The notes beneath the pieces are model-generated. The model did no database searches and was not told the origin of the DNA. It worked only from the letters and a program-made list of their open reading frames with translations. Source: Streptomyces catenulae (GTDB taxonomy: Bacteria; Actinomycetota; Actinomycetes; Streptomycetales; Streptomycetaceae). Taken from it: a DNA stretch of 64,000 nt. Shown piece by piece: positions 16,766-25,211 of the stretch (position 1 is the first letter of the stretch; each line of letters opens with the position of its first letter). Position numbers and translations under genes: made by a program. Where the stretch lies: the NCBI RefSeq assembly GCF_000718015.1, contig NZ_JODY01000029.1, positions 22,904 through 86,903 of the forward strand, read 5' to 3'.

Positions 16766-17725
16766 TCAGTCGCCGAAGGCCACCGGGCGGTAGGGCTTGA
16801 ACTCCTGGTCGCCACCGGGCAGCCCGTAGGTCAGGGTGCGGTGGTCGGTGCCGTGGCCGCCGCGCTGCTCGTACGCGGTGTACGAGCTGTGCGCGTCGTC
16901 GTTCCACTTCTCGAAGATCACGACATGGCGGTTGTTGTTGTCGCCGTCCGCGTCGATCAGCAGGTCACCGGGGGTCAGCTCACCGAGGGAGATCGGGCGG
17001 GTCAGCGAGCGGTCGTTCGCCAGCCCGACCGTGTTGGTGCCCGGCGTAGGCAGGCCGAGCGTCATCGACACATAGCCCGAGCAGTCCTGCCGGTAGCCGT
17101 CCTTCCAGTAGTCGGCCTGGCTGTACGGGACCTGCGCGCCGTCGTTCGCGGTCAGCCAGGTCGCCGCGCGCCGCAGCATCTCCGTGCGGGAGGCGCTCGG
17201 CTCCTGCGGCGCCGGGCCGTCCTTGACCGGCACGCCCGGCAGCCGGTCCTCGGGTATCGCCACCGCGACGACACTGAGGAAGCCCTCGACGGGGCCGGTC
17301 ACATGCGCCATGTAGGTGGAGCAGGCGTCGCCCTCGCAGACCTTGCGACCGGTGTCGACCTGGTAGTCGGCGGTGATCCGGTCCTGCCCGGCGGCGGCTT
17401 CGTTGAGCATGCCGACGGCGGGGGAACCGGCGTCGGCGGAGGAGTGCACCACCCAGCGGGTGCCCCACGTCGGGAAGGAGGACGCCTCGGCCGCCTGCTG
17501 CGTCTGCGCGGCGGCGGGGCGGGCGGAGACGCTCTGGCCGTGGGCCACGCCCGCGAAGGCGGTGATGCCGAGACCGGCGGCGGCGAGCGCGGGCAGCACC
17601 CGCCGCAGCACCCGCCGTCCCGTACGCCGGGTGTCCGTCGCCGTGGAACCGTCCGCCGCCGGGCCCCCGCCGTCGCCCGCGAGGGTGGTGCCGTACGCCG
17701 TGTCCGTCGTGCTCTGGCCGCGCAT
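16766..17725 (-). CDS. Secreted NlpC/P60-like (CHAP-type) peptidoglycan hydrolase
   Basis: A 319-residue exported protein. A long charged N-region precedes the hydrophobic core LPALAAAGLGITAFAGVAHG (residues about 40-60). The catalytic domain is C-terminal: nucleophile cysteine in YRQDCSGYVSM, histidine in NRHVVIFEKW and a GDLLIDADG turn typical of NlpC/P60. It should cut peptide links in the cell wall or degrade a related amide. The ATG at 17725 has AAGGGGA upstream. Absence of a recognisable SH3 or LysM wall-binding module is noted. Its position beside envelope lipoproteins fits a surface role. Confidence 0.78.
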   Translation of the reverse strand: MRGQSTTDTAYGTTLAGDGGGPAADGSTATDTRRTGRRVLRRVLPALAAAGLGITAFAGVAHGQSVSARPAAAQTQQAAEASSFPTWGTRWVVHSSADAGSPAVGMLNEAAAGQDRITADYQVDTGRKVCEGDACSTYMAHVTGPVEGFLSVVAVAIPEDRLPGVPVKDGPAPQEPSASRTEMLRRAATWLTANDGAQVPYSQADYWKDGYRQDCSGYVSMTLGLPTPGTNTVGLANDRSLTRPISLGELTPGDLLIDADGDNNNRHVVIFEKWNDDAHSSYTAYEQRGGHGTDHRTLTYGLPGGDQEFKPYRPVAFGD

Positions 17726-18005
17726 CCGATGGTCCCCTTCTGTGCCGTACGTTCCGCGTGCAACGCCGTCGCGGGCGTCCGGCCCGTCGGGGCGCGGCGC
17801 CGGGAGTGCGGCGGCGGAGTCATCGTGGAACGCCCCGGCGGGCGGAACGGGCCGTGGCTGTCCCGTGGGACGTCCGGCCGCCGTTCCACCCGGACGACCT
17901 GCGGGAACGCGCGGCGCGGCAGGGGTGGAACGGGACGTGGGGCGCGGCGTCCGGGACATGACGGGACGGCGCCGCGCGCCGTCCGGCGCGGTTCCGGACA
18001 GCGGT

Positions 18006-18037
18006 CAGGGCGCCCGCTGGGGGATGCGGGCGCCCTG
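18006..18037 (-). terminator. Hairpin after the second DUF4232-like gene
   Basis: Arms CAGGGCGCCCGC (18006-18017) and GCGGGCGCCCTG (18026-18037), with an 8-base loop, lie just past the stop of the lipoprotein gene. The rest of 17726-18005 shows nothing beyond the promoter region of the hydrolase. Confidence 0.75.
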
Positions 18038-18068
18038 GTTCTCGGAGGGGCGGATGCCCCGGGGTGGC

Positions 18069-18839
18069 CTACCAGTTGGCGGCGGTGGCGGCGTCCGACT
18101 GCCAGTACGTGACCCACGCGCTGTCGTCGAGGTACGCGGAGCCGCCGGGCAGCGTGACCGGCACCTCGCCGCTGCCGCCCTGCCCGTCACGGTCGGCCAG
18201 GCTGACGCTCAGGGAGGTCCGCCGGTGGTTGTTGGTCCCGCTGCCGTCGGCGGACGCGGTCATGATGCTCGCGTAGCCGGACTCGCCGGGCGCGAGGGTG
18301 ACCACTGCCTGCGGCTTGCTCTCCTCCAGCGGGGCGAGCGGGGACTGCGCCTCGTCGAACCGGAGGTACGGGTAGGCGTACAGGTTGCAGGAGGCGCCGG
18401 AGGTGTTCTTGACCCGCAGCAGAAGGTGGTTGACGGGCCGGGGCAGCTCGGTGGCGAGGATGTTCATGTGCATCGGGTCGCAGGCCCGGTCGCCGCTGTC
18501 CGCCGGGGGCTGCGCCGTGCCGCCCGTGCCGGAGCCGTTTCCGGTGTGGCCCGAGCCGCCGGTGCCGGACGCGGTGGACTTGTTCTCCTTGCCGGTGGCG
18601 GTGCCGTTCGCCTGGCCGCCGTCCGTGTGGACCCCGCCGCTCCTGCCGGGCGTGCCGGTGTCGAGGCTGTCCTGCGGCGCCGCGTCGAAGGGCCGCCCGT
18701 CGCTGGTCTTGAGCCGGTCCTCCGACTGGCCGCAGGCGGTGAGGGAGAGCCCGGCGACGGCGACGAGACCCGCCGCCGCGATGCGCATCCCGATCCGCCG
18801 GGTGCGCGGTGCCGACTTCGGCTGCGACGTACGTGTCAT
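18069..18839 (-). CDS. DUF4232-like secreted lipoprotein
   Basis: A 256-residue protein with a lipoprotein signal (RRIGMRIAAAGLVAVAGLSL, lipobox LSLTAC), then a low-complexity Gly/Ser/Thr/Asn linker. The C-terminal domain (about 115-256) has two cysteines (RACDPMHM and ASCNLYAYP) and the repeated beta pattern of DUF4232 (LLLRVKNTSG, LAPGESGYASIM). The ATG at 18839 follows GGGGGAGA. It is probably anchored to the outer membrane leaflet. It shares fold and arrangement with the lipoprotein at 14799-15473, so the two may be distant paralogues. Confidence 0.8.
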   Translation of the reverse strand: MTRTSQPKSAPRTRRIGMRIAAAGLVAVAGLSLTACGQSEDRLKTSDGRPFDAAPQDSLDTGTPGRSGGVHTDGGQANGTATGKENKSTASGTGGSGHTGNGSGTGGTAQPPADSGDRACDPMHMNILATELPRPVNHLLLRVKNTSGASCNLYAYPYLRFDEAQSPLAPLEESKPQAVVTLAPGESGYASIMTASADGSGTNNHRRTSLSVSLADRDGQGGSGEVPVTLPGGSAYLDDSAWVTYWQSDAATAANW

Positions 18840-19136
18840 GGCGGTCTCCCCCGGTGGGCGGTGGCTGATGGTCTCTTGCGAGCTGTCCACCACCTTGCCG
18901 ACCACCGCTGCCGCACCGCTAACGGACGCCTAACGCACCGGGCCGGTGCCCGGCAGCCTCCGCCGGAGCCGGTCCACCCGGCCGTTCCGGCGGGCCCGCG
19001 CCGCCGCCGTTCCGGGCCGGTACGCCGCGGAGGACGGTCACCGAGGGCGGGCCGGTGCGCCACGGGGAACGGCAACCGGCCCGGCGCGCCCCGCCAGGAC
19101 CCGCCCGACCGGCCCCGGCCCGGGGCGCGGTGCGGC

Positions 19137-21029
19137 TCAGGCCCCCGGCCCGTCCCCCTCTCCCCGCTCGTCGCGGGCGAACAGCTGGGTGAGCGTGCTG
19201 ATCGTGTAGACGTCGGTGGACTCCTCGTCCACCAGGTGCATCTCCGCGAGCCGGTCCAGCGCGTCCTGCGTGCGCTCCTGGTCGTACCCGGCGAGGGCGG
19301 CCGCCACCGACGAGTTCAGGTGCCCGTCGGCGCTGGTGGCCAGCGCGCTGAGCAGCCGGGCGTCGTCGGCCGACAGCCGGGCCACGGACATCCGCAGCGC
19401 GGCGGCGATGCCGGTGTCCTCGGCGGAGAGCAGCGCCAGCCGCCGCCGCTCGTCGCGCAGCGCCGCGGCCAGCCGGGCCAGCCGCCAGCGCGGCCGGGCC
19501 GTCAGCTGCGCGGCGGCGGCCCGCAGCGCCAGCGGCAGCCCGTCGCAGAGCGCGACCAGCTCCTGTGCCGCCGCCGGGTCCTCGGCCACCCGCTCGGCGC
19601 CGAGCATCGCGCCCAGCAGCGCCGCGCCCTCCTCGTGGCCCATCGCCTGGAGTCCGACGGGCCGGGCCCAGTCGGTGGCGACCAGCCCGTCGAGACGGCT
19701 GCGGCTGGTGACGACGGTGGCGCAGTGCGGGCCGCCGGGCAGCAACGGCCGCACCTGCGCCGAACCGCGCGCGTTGTCGAGGACGACCAGCAGCCGCCGC
19801 TCCGCCACCAGCGACCGGAACAGCGCGGACGCCGCCTCGGCGGAGGACGGCACCCGCTCCGGCGGAGTGCCCAGCGCCAGCAGGAAGTCGCGGAGGATCT
19901 CGGCGGGAGCCGCCTCGTCGCCCTCCCCGAAGCCCCGCAGATCGGCGAAGAGCTGACCGTCCGGGAACGCCCCGGCGTACTGGTGCGCCCACTGCACGAC
20001 ACACGCCGTCTTGCCGACCCCGGCCGGACCGGCGACCACGGCGAGCGGACTCTCCTGCGGCGTACGGGACGTCAGGATCGCGGTGAGCGCCGCGAGCTGG
20101 TGCTCCCGCCCCAGGAAGCGGGCCGGGGGCCGGGGCAGCAGCCGCGGCGCCGCGCCGCCCCGCCCGGAACCGCTCGCGCCGCCGGACGGCTGACCGCCCT
20201 GCGCGGGCACCCGGGCTTCGGCCGGAGCGGTGGAGGGACCCGCCGCTGTTTCACGTGAAACAGCGGACGGTTTCGCGGCCGGCCGGGCCTCCTCCGCCCG
20301 CAGGATCTCCTCGTACGCCCCGCGCAGCCGCTCGCCCGGGTCGACGCCCAGCTCCTCGTTGAGCAGCCGACGGGTGCGGTGGAACCACTCCAGCGCATCG
20401 GACTGACGGCCCGTACGGAACAGCGCCCGCATCAGACCGGCGATCAGGCCCTCGCGCAGCGGGTGGTTGACGGCGGCGTTGTAGAGCACCGCAGCGGCCT
20501 GCTCATGGGCGCCGAGCGCGCCGTGGGCACGGCCCAGCGCCTCGACGGCGGTCAGCCGCCGCTCCTCCAGCGCATGGGCGGCGGCGGCGAACGGCGGGCT
20601 GGTGACCGTGCCGGTCAGCGCCGGGCCACGCCAGAGCCCCAGCGCCTCCCGCAGCAGCGGCACCGCGTCGGCGGGCGCCTCCTCGGGACGGGCCAGCGCG
20701 ACGAGTTCACCGAAGCGGTGGGCGTCGATCAGCTCCTCGGGCAGCCGCAGCAGATAGGCCGAGCCATGGGTGGTCAGCTCGATGCCGTACGCGTCGGCGC
20801 CGCCCTGGGCCAGCGTGGCGCGCAGCCGCGAGACATGGCCCTGGACGACCGTACGGGCGTGTTCGGGTGGCTCGTCCTCCCAGAGCGAGTCGATCAACTG
20901 CTCCAGGGGGACGGTGGTGTTGGGCTGGAGCAGCAGCAGCGCCAGCACACTGCGCCGTTTCGCCGGCCCGAGCGACAGCTCCCCGGAGCCGGTGGTGACG
21001 GCGATCGGGCCCAGCAGTGAGAAGTCCAA
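19137..21029 (-). CDS. AfsR/SARP-family regulator with NB-ARC ATPase domain
   Basis: A 630-residue protein. An OmpR-type winged helix (about 1-95; FSLLGPIAVTTGSGEL, PAKRRSVLALLLLQPN) is followed by the BTAD helical domain (about 100-245). A linker with VSRET is encoded by a parS palindrome. The NB-ARC ATPase follows (about 305-560; Walker A GPAGVGKTA, Walker B LLVVLDN). The long TPR region of AfsR is absent. SARPs bind direct repeats at -35 regions and activate secondary-metabolite or developmental genes. Its start is TTG (21029), one base after the aminopeptidase stop, so expression is probably coupled and weak. Confidence 0.88.
   Translation of the reverse strand: MDFSLLGPIAVTTGSGELSLGPAKRRSVLALLLLQPNTTVPLEQLIDSLWEDEPPEHARTVVQGHVSRLRATLAQGGADAYGIELTTHGSAYLLRLPEELIDAHRFGELVALARPEEAPADAVPLLREALGLWRGPALTGTVTSPPFAAAAHALEERRLTAVEALGRAHGALGAHEQAAAVLYNAAVNHPLREGLIAGLMRALFRTGRQSDALEWFHRTRRLLNEELGVDPGERLRGAYEEILRAEEARPAAKPSAVSRETAAGPSTAPAEARVPAQGGQPSGGASGSGRGGAAPRLLPRPPARFLGREHQLAALTAILTSRTPQESPLAVVAGPAGVGKTACVVQWAHQYAGAFPDGQLFADLRGFGEGDEAAPAEILRDFLLALGTPPERVPSSAEAASALFRSLVAERRLLVVLDNARGSAQVRPLLPGGPHCATVVTSRSRLDGLVATDWARPVGLQAMGHEEGAALLGAMLGAERVAEDPAAAQELVALCDGLPLALRAAAAQLTARPRWRLARLAAALRDERRRLALLSAEDTGIAAALRMSVARLSADDARLLSALATSADGHLNSSVAAALAGYDQERTQDALDRLAEMHLVDEESTDVYTISTLTQLFARDERGEGDGPGA
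20248..20261. other. parS-like ParB-binding site (inside SARP gene)
   Basis: Exact GTTTCACGTGAAAC in the interdomain linker of the SARP regulator. It reads AVSRETA in the protein. Confidence 0.85.
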
Positions 21030-21030
21030 C

Positions 21031-22323
21031 TCAGCCCTCCAGGAAGGCCGTCAGGGCGTTCGCGAGCAGGTACGGGTCCTCGGCGCCGCACAGCTCACGT
21101 GCCGAGTGCATGGAGAGGATGGCGACGCCGACATCGACGGTGGTGATGCCGTGCCGTGCGGCGGTGATCGGTCCGATCGTGGTGCCGCACGGCATCGCGT
21201 TGTTCGAGACGAACGACTGCCAGGGCACCCCGGCGCGCTCACAGGCGGCGGCGAAGATCGCCCGCCCGTCGCCGTCGGTGGCGTACCGCTGGTTGACGTT
21301 CACCTTCAGGATCGGGCCGCCGTTGGGCACCGGGTGGTGCCCCGGCTCGTGCCGCTCACCGTAGTTGGGGTGGACGGCGTGCCCGGTGTCGGAGGAGAGG
21401 CAGAGGGTCCCGGCGAAGGCGCGGGCCCGGTCCTCGTACGCACCGCCGCGGGCGAAGACCGAACGCTCCAGGACCGAGCCGAGCAGCGGGCCGTCGGCGC
21501 CGGTGTCGGACTGGCTGCCGTTCTCCTCGTGGTCGAAGGCGGCCAGCACCGGGATGGTGGTCAGCTCGCCGCTCCCGGCGGCGGCGATCAGCGCGGCGGT
21601 CCCCGCGTGCACGGACAGCAGGTTGTCCATCCGCGGCCCGGCGAGCAGTTCGCGGTCGCGGCCCAGGTAGGCGGGGGGCTCGATGCTGTGGACCATCAGG
21701 TCCCAGCCGCGGATCTCCCCGGCGGGCAGCTCCGCCTCCTGCTCGACGAAGGCGATCAGATCGCCCTCGGCGACCTCGCCCAGGCCCCAGATCGGCGTCA
21801 TGTGGCGCTGCTTGTCGAGCTTGAGGCCGTCGGTGTTGACCGAGCGGTCCAGGTGGATGGCGAGTTGCGGCACCCGCAGCAGCGCGCGGTCGACGGTGAC
21901 GAGGCGGTGGCTGCCGTCCCGCAGCGTGACCCGGCCGGAGAGGCCGAGGTCCCGGTCGAGCCAGGTGTTGAGCAGCGCGCCGCCGTAGACCTCCACGGCG
22001 ACCTGCCGCCAGCCGTGCGCGCCGGTGTCCGGCAGCGGTTTGACCCGGAGGTTGGGGGAGTCGGTGTGTGCGCCCAGGATGCGGAACGGGGTGGCGGGCC
22101 CGGCGCCTTCGGGGACGTACCAGGCGATGAGCGCTCCGCCCCGCAGGACGTACCTGCCGCCGTGGCCGCCGTCCCAGGCGTCGGTCTCCGCGACCTGCCG
22201 GAACCCCGCCGCATCCAGCCGCGCCGCAGCGTTCGCCACCGCGTGGTACGGCGACGGGCTCGCGGCGAGGAAGGACATCAGGTCGTCGGTGTGGCCGCGG
22301 TCGAAGCGGGCGGAGTTGGTCAT
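21031..22323 (-). CDS. M18-family aminopeptidase
   Basis: A 430-residue metallo-aminopeptidase of the aspartyl-aminopeptidase/ApeB group. Metal-ligand segments visible in order are LGAHTDSPNLRVKP (His/Asp), AFDHEENGSQSDTGADG (acid/base Glu and metal Glu), SSDTGHAVHPNYGE and the C-terminal DVGVAILSMHSARE. Two zinc ions are expected. It removes N-terminal residues, often acidic, from peptides in the cytoplasm. The length and full set of ligands suggest an active enzyme. It is followed immediately by the SARP gene, an uncommon pairing that suggests a shared transcript. Confidence 0.93.
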   Translation of the reverse strand: MTNSARFDRGHTDDLMSFLAASPSPYHAVANAAARLDAAGFRQVAETDAWDGGHGGRYVLRGGALIAWYVPEGAGPATPFRILGAHTDSPNLRVKPLPDTGAHGWRQVAVEVYGGALLNTWLDRDLGLSGRVTLRDGSHRLVTVDRALLRVPQLAIHLDRSVNTDGLKLDKQRHMTPIWGLGEVAEGDLIAFVEQEAELPAGEIRGWDLMVHSIEPPAYLGRDRELLAGPRMDNLLSVHAGTAALIAAAGSGELTTIPVLAAFDHEENGSQSDTGADGPLLGSVLERSVFARGGAYEDRARAFAGTLCLSSDTGHAVHPNYGERHEPGHHPVPNGGPILKVNVNQRYATDGDGRAIFAAACERAGVPWQSFVSNNAMPCGTTIGPITAARHGITTVDVGVAILSMHSARELCGAEDPYLLANALTAFLEG

Positions 22324-22540
22324 GGCTCCAGCATAAGGAGGAGGGCCCCCGGTGGCCCGCGCCGATGCGGGCGGACCGCGTTCCGCTCCGTCCTGTTCCG
22401 GCCAGGATGCGGGTGTTCGCCGGGGTTGCGCCGTGGGACGTGACGGCCCTGCGTACAGCGGTGCCCGCCGCCCCGGGGGATGGGGAGACGGGCACCGCCG
22501 GTGGGAGGCGGGTCCGGGTGCGGCCGGACCCGCGGAGGGG

Positions 22541-24367
22541 TCAGAACGCGGACTCGTCCAGCTCCATCAGGGACTGGTCGATGCCCTCGGCCAGCGAGCG
22601 CTGCACGGTGAGGACCGGCAGGACGTTGTGGGCGAAGAACTTCGCCGCGGCGATCTTGCCGGTGTAGAACGGCTTGTCCTTGGCGGAGGCGCCGTCCAGC
22701 TTCGCGGCGGCGACGGCCGCGCCCTTGAGGAGCAGGTAGCCGATGACGACGTCACCGGAGGCCAGCAGCAGGCGGGTGGTGTTGAGGCCGACCTTGTAGA
22801 TGGACTTGACGTCCTTCTCGGTGGCGGCGAGGTCGGTCAGCATCGCGCCGACGATCGCCTCCAGGTCGGCGGCGGCCTTGGCCAGCTCGCCGCGGGCGGC
22901 GGCCAGCTCCTCGCCGCCGGTCTCCTGGCCCAGGAACTCCTTGATCTCGTTGGAGAGCACGGTCAGCGCCTGGCCCTGGTCGCGGACGATCTTCCGGAAG
23001 AAGAAGTCCTGGCCCTGGATGGCGGTGGTGCCCTCGTAGAGGGTGTCGATCTTGGAGTCCCGGATGTACTGCTCGATCGGGTACTCCTGGAGGTACCCGG
23101 AGCCGCCGAAGGTCTGCAGCGACTGCGCCAGCTGCTCGTAGGACTTCTCCGAGCCGTAGCCCTTGACGATCGGCAGCAGCAGGTCGTTGAGGCGGTTGGC
23201 GGCGCTCGCGTCCTCGCCCGCGGCCTCCTTGGCGATGATCTCGTCCTGGACGCTCGCGGTGTAGAGCACCAGGGCGCGCATGCCCTCGGCGTACGCCTTC
23301 TGCGTCATCAGGGAGCGGCGCACGTCGGGGTGGTGGGTGATGGTGACGCGCGGCGCGGTCTTGTCGGTGAAGGCGGCGAGGTCGGGGCCCTGCACGCGCT
23401 CCTTGGCGTACTCCAGCGCGTTGAGGTAGCCGGTGGAGAGGGTGGCGATGGCCTTCGTGCCGACCATCATCCGCGCGAACTCGATGATCTTGAACATCTG
23501 GCGGATGCCGTCGTGCTTCTCGCCGAGCAGCCAGCCCTTGGCGGGGTGGTTGGCGCCGAACGTCATCTCGCAGGTGTTGGACGCCTTGAGGCCCATCTTG
23601 TGCTCGACGTTGGTGGCGTAGGCGCCGTTGCGCTCGCCCAGCTCGCCGGTCTCCCAGTCGAAGTCGTACTTCGGCACGATGAAGAGCGACAGACCCTTGG
23701 TGCCCGGACCGGCACCCTCGGGGCGGGCGAGGACGAAGTGCACGATGTTCTCGGACATGTCGTGCTCACCGGAGGTGATGAAGCGCTTCACGCCCTCGAT
23801 GTGCCAGCTGCCGTCCTCCTGCTGGACGGCCTTGGTGCGGCCGGCGCCGACATCCGAACCGGCGTCCGGCTCGGTCAGCACCATGGTGGAGCCCCACTGC
23901 TTGTCCACCATCAGCTGCGCGATGCGGTGCTGCTCCTCGGTGCCCTCGTCGTACAGGACGCCCGCGAAGGCGGGGCCGGAGGCGTACATCCAGATCGCCG
24001 GGTTGGCGCCGAGGATCGTCTCGGCGAAGGCCCAGAGGAGCGAGCGGGGCGCGGTGGTGCCGCCGATCTCCTCCGGGATGCCCAGCCGCCACCACTCGGC
24101 GTCCATGTACGCCTGGTAGCTCTTCTTGAAGGTGTCCGGGATCGGCGCGGTGTTGGTCTCCGGGTCGAAGACCGGCGGGTTGCGGTCGGCGTCGGTGAAG
24201 GAGTCGGCCAGCTCGTTCTCCGAGAGCCGGGCGATCTCCGACAGCACGCTCTTGGCGGTGTCGACATCCATCTCCGCGAACGGACCGGTGCCGTACACGC
24301 TGTCACGGCCGAGCACCTCGAAGAGGTTGAACTCGATGTCGCGGAGATTCGACTTGTAGTGCCCCAT
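22541..24367 (-). CDS. Acyl-CoA dehydrogenase (long form)
   Basis: A 608-residue FAD enzyme. The FAD/substrate segment [17 protein letters not shown] is in the middle domain, and the C-terminal helical domain has [21 protein letters not shown] with the catalytic glutamate region [15 protein letters not shown]. An extra C-terminal domain (about 470-608) marks the FadE5-like/AidB-like long subgroup. It catalyses the first alpha,beta-oxidation step of fatty acyl-CoA. An operator-like dyad (24454-24494) in its promoter suggests TetR-type control by acyl-CoA. It is divergent from the SseB gene. Confidence 0.93.
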   Translation of the reverse strand: MGHYKSNLRDIEFNLFEVLGRDSVYGTGPFAEMDVDTAKSVLSEIARLSENELADSFTDADRNPPVFDPETNTAPIPDTFKKSYQAYMDAEWWRLGIPEEIGGTTAPRSLLWAFAETILGANPAIWMYASGPAFAGVLYDEGTEEQHRIAQLMVDKQWGSTMVLTEPDAGSDVGAGRTKAVQQEDGSWHIEGVKRFITSGEHDMSENIVHFVLARPEGAGPGTKGLSLFIVPKYDFDWETGELGERNGAYATNVEHKMGLKASNTCEMTFGANHPAKGWLLGEKHDGIRQMFKIIEFARMMVGTKAIATLSTGYLNALEYAKERVQGPDLAAFTDKTAPRVTITHHPDVRRSLMTQKAYAEGMRALVLYTASVQDEIIAKEAAGEDASAANRLNDLLLPIVKGYGSEKSYEQLAQSLQTFGGSGYLQEYPIEQYIRDSKIDTLYEGTTAIQGQDFFFRKIVRDQGQALTVLSNEIKEFLGQETGGEELAAARGELAKAAADLEAIVGAMLTDLAATEKDVKSIYKVGLNTTRLLLASGDVVIGYLLLKGAAVAAAKLDGASAKDKPFYTGKIAAAKFFAHNVLPVLTVQRSLAEGIDQSLMELDESAF

Positions 24368-24453
24368 GGGTACGGCTCCGTATCAGTTCAGCAAGAGAGT
24401 GGCGCGTGGCGCCTCGTCGCGAGGTCCTGTGCGGTGGAGGGCCCCGTCACGCA

Positions 24454-24494
24454 ATTACCAGCAGGTAGCTCCGATGATGCTACCCATCGGTAAT
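24454..24494. promoter_or_regulatory. Palindromic operator in the acyl-CoA dehydrogenase/SseB divergent promoter
   Basis: Arms ATTACCAGCAGGTAGC (24454-24469) and GCTACCCATCGGTAAT (24479-24494) are reverse complements except for the four central bases. Each arm itself contains TACC-N4-GGTA. Two stacked dyads of this kind are typical of TetR-family operators controlling fatty-acid oxidation genes. The cognate repressor is not in the window. Confidence 0.6.
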
Positions 24495-24559
24495 AAGAAG
24501 CAACCCCTATCCGGCCATCTGTGACGAGCGTCCCCTCGCGACTCAGTACGCTGTGCCGC

Positions 24560-25030
24560 ATGTACGGCTACGACCAGAGCGCGGGTGCAGGGCAGCAGTA
24601 CGGTGCGCCGCCCCCGCCGCAGCAACCGCCCTCCGGGGGCTACGGCGAGCAGCCGCTGTATCCGGAGCCGTCCCCGCCCTCGCTCGCTGACGCGGTGCGG
24701 GCCTTCACGACGGGATCGATGTCCGCCGAGGATTTCCAGGGGATCTTCTCCACCTCGAAGATCTACTGCCCGCGCGGCGACAACCCCGGATTCCTGGCGC
24801 TGCACAACACCCAGCAGCCGGTGATCCCGATGTTCACCTCGCTCAAGGAGCTGCGGCGGTACGCGGGCAAGGAGTCCAAGTACTTCGTGATCACCGGCGC
24901 CGAGGTGCTCGACCTGCTGCCCACCGGCTACGGCTTCGTCCTCGACATGGAGGGCGACCACCGGATGGTCTTCGACGCGAAGGCCGTGGAGCAGATGGTC
25001 GACTTCGCGATGCGCCGGATGTACGGCTGA
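24560..25030 (+). CDS. SseB-family protein
   Basis: A 156-residue cytoplasmic protein. The first 40 residues are Tyr/Gly/Pro/Gln-rich and probably disordered. The rest is an SseB domain: DNPGFLALHNTQQPVIPMFTSLKELRRYAG, then ITGAEVLDLLPTGYGFVLDM. The role of SseB proteins in actinobacteria is not established; some sit beside secretion or toxin genes, but no such genes lie here. The ATG at 24560 is the family-like start. It shares a promoter region with the acyl-CoA dehydrogenase and is closed by a strong terminator. Confidence 0.8.
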   Translation: MYGYDQSAGAGQQYGAPPPPQQPPSGGYGEQPLYPEPSPPSLADAVRAFTTGSMSAEDFQGIFSTSKIYCPRGDNPGFLALHNTQQPVIPMFTSLKELRRYAGKESKYFVITGAEVLDLLPTGYGFVLDMEGDHRMVFDAKAVEQMVDFAMRRMYG

Positions 25031-25053
25031 GTCGCCCCCTCCTCTGACCGGAC

Positions 25054-25092
25054 CCGAAGGGCCGACCCGCATGGCGCGGGTCGGCCCTTCGG
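25054..25092 (+). terminator. Hairpin terminator after SseB
   Basis: Perfect 17-bp arms (25054-25070 CCGAAGGGCCGACCCGC; 25076-25092) enclose a 5-base loop, 24 bases after the stop. Confidence 0.85.
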
Positions 25093-25172
25093 TGTGCCGT
25101 GGTGCCGAAAATCCCGCGCCGACCTGCGGTGACGCGGTCGGGAATGCAGGGCGTCTTGCAGGTTGTTCAGCA

Positions 25173-25187
25173 TTCAACTAAGTTGAA
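25173..25187. promoter_or_regulatory. MarR-type operator in the pirin promoter
   Basis: TTCAAC-TAA-GTTGAA is a perfect dyad 24 bases before the pirin ATG, in an AT-rich patch. TTCAA/TTGAA dyads are typical of MarR/DUF24 regulators sensing oxidants or phenolics. Regulator identity is inferred by type only. Confidence 0.5.
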
Positions 25188-25211
25188 ACCCGAACGACCG
25201 AGGAGGCCGTC

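Noticed and set aside
17373..20258. A 961-codon open frame on the + strand
   Set aside because: It lies antisense to four well-supported genes and its product is Arg/Gly/Ala-rich without domains; an artefact of high G+C.
22352..24493. A 713-codon open frame on the + strand
   Set aside because: It mirrors the acyl-CoA dehydrogenase gene; composition is Gly/Val/Leu/Arg-rich and unlike a protein.
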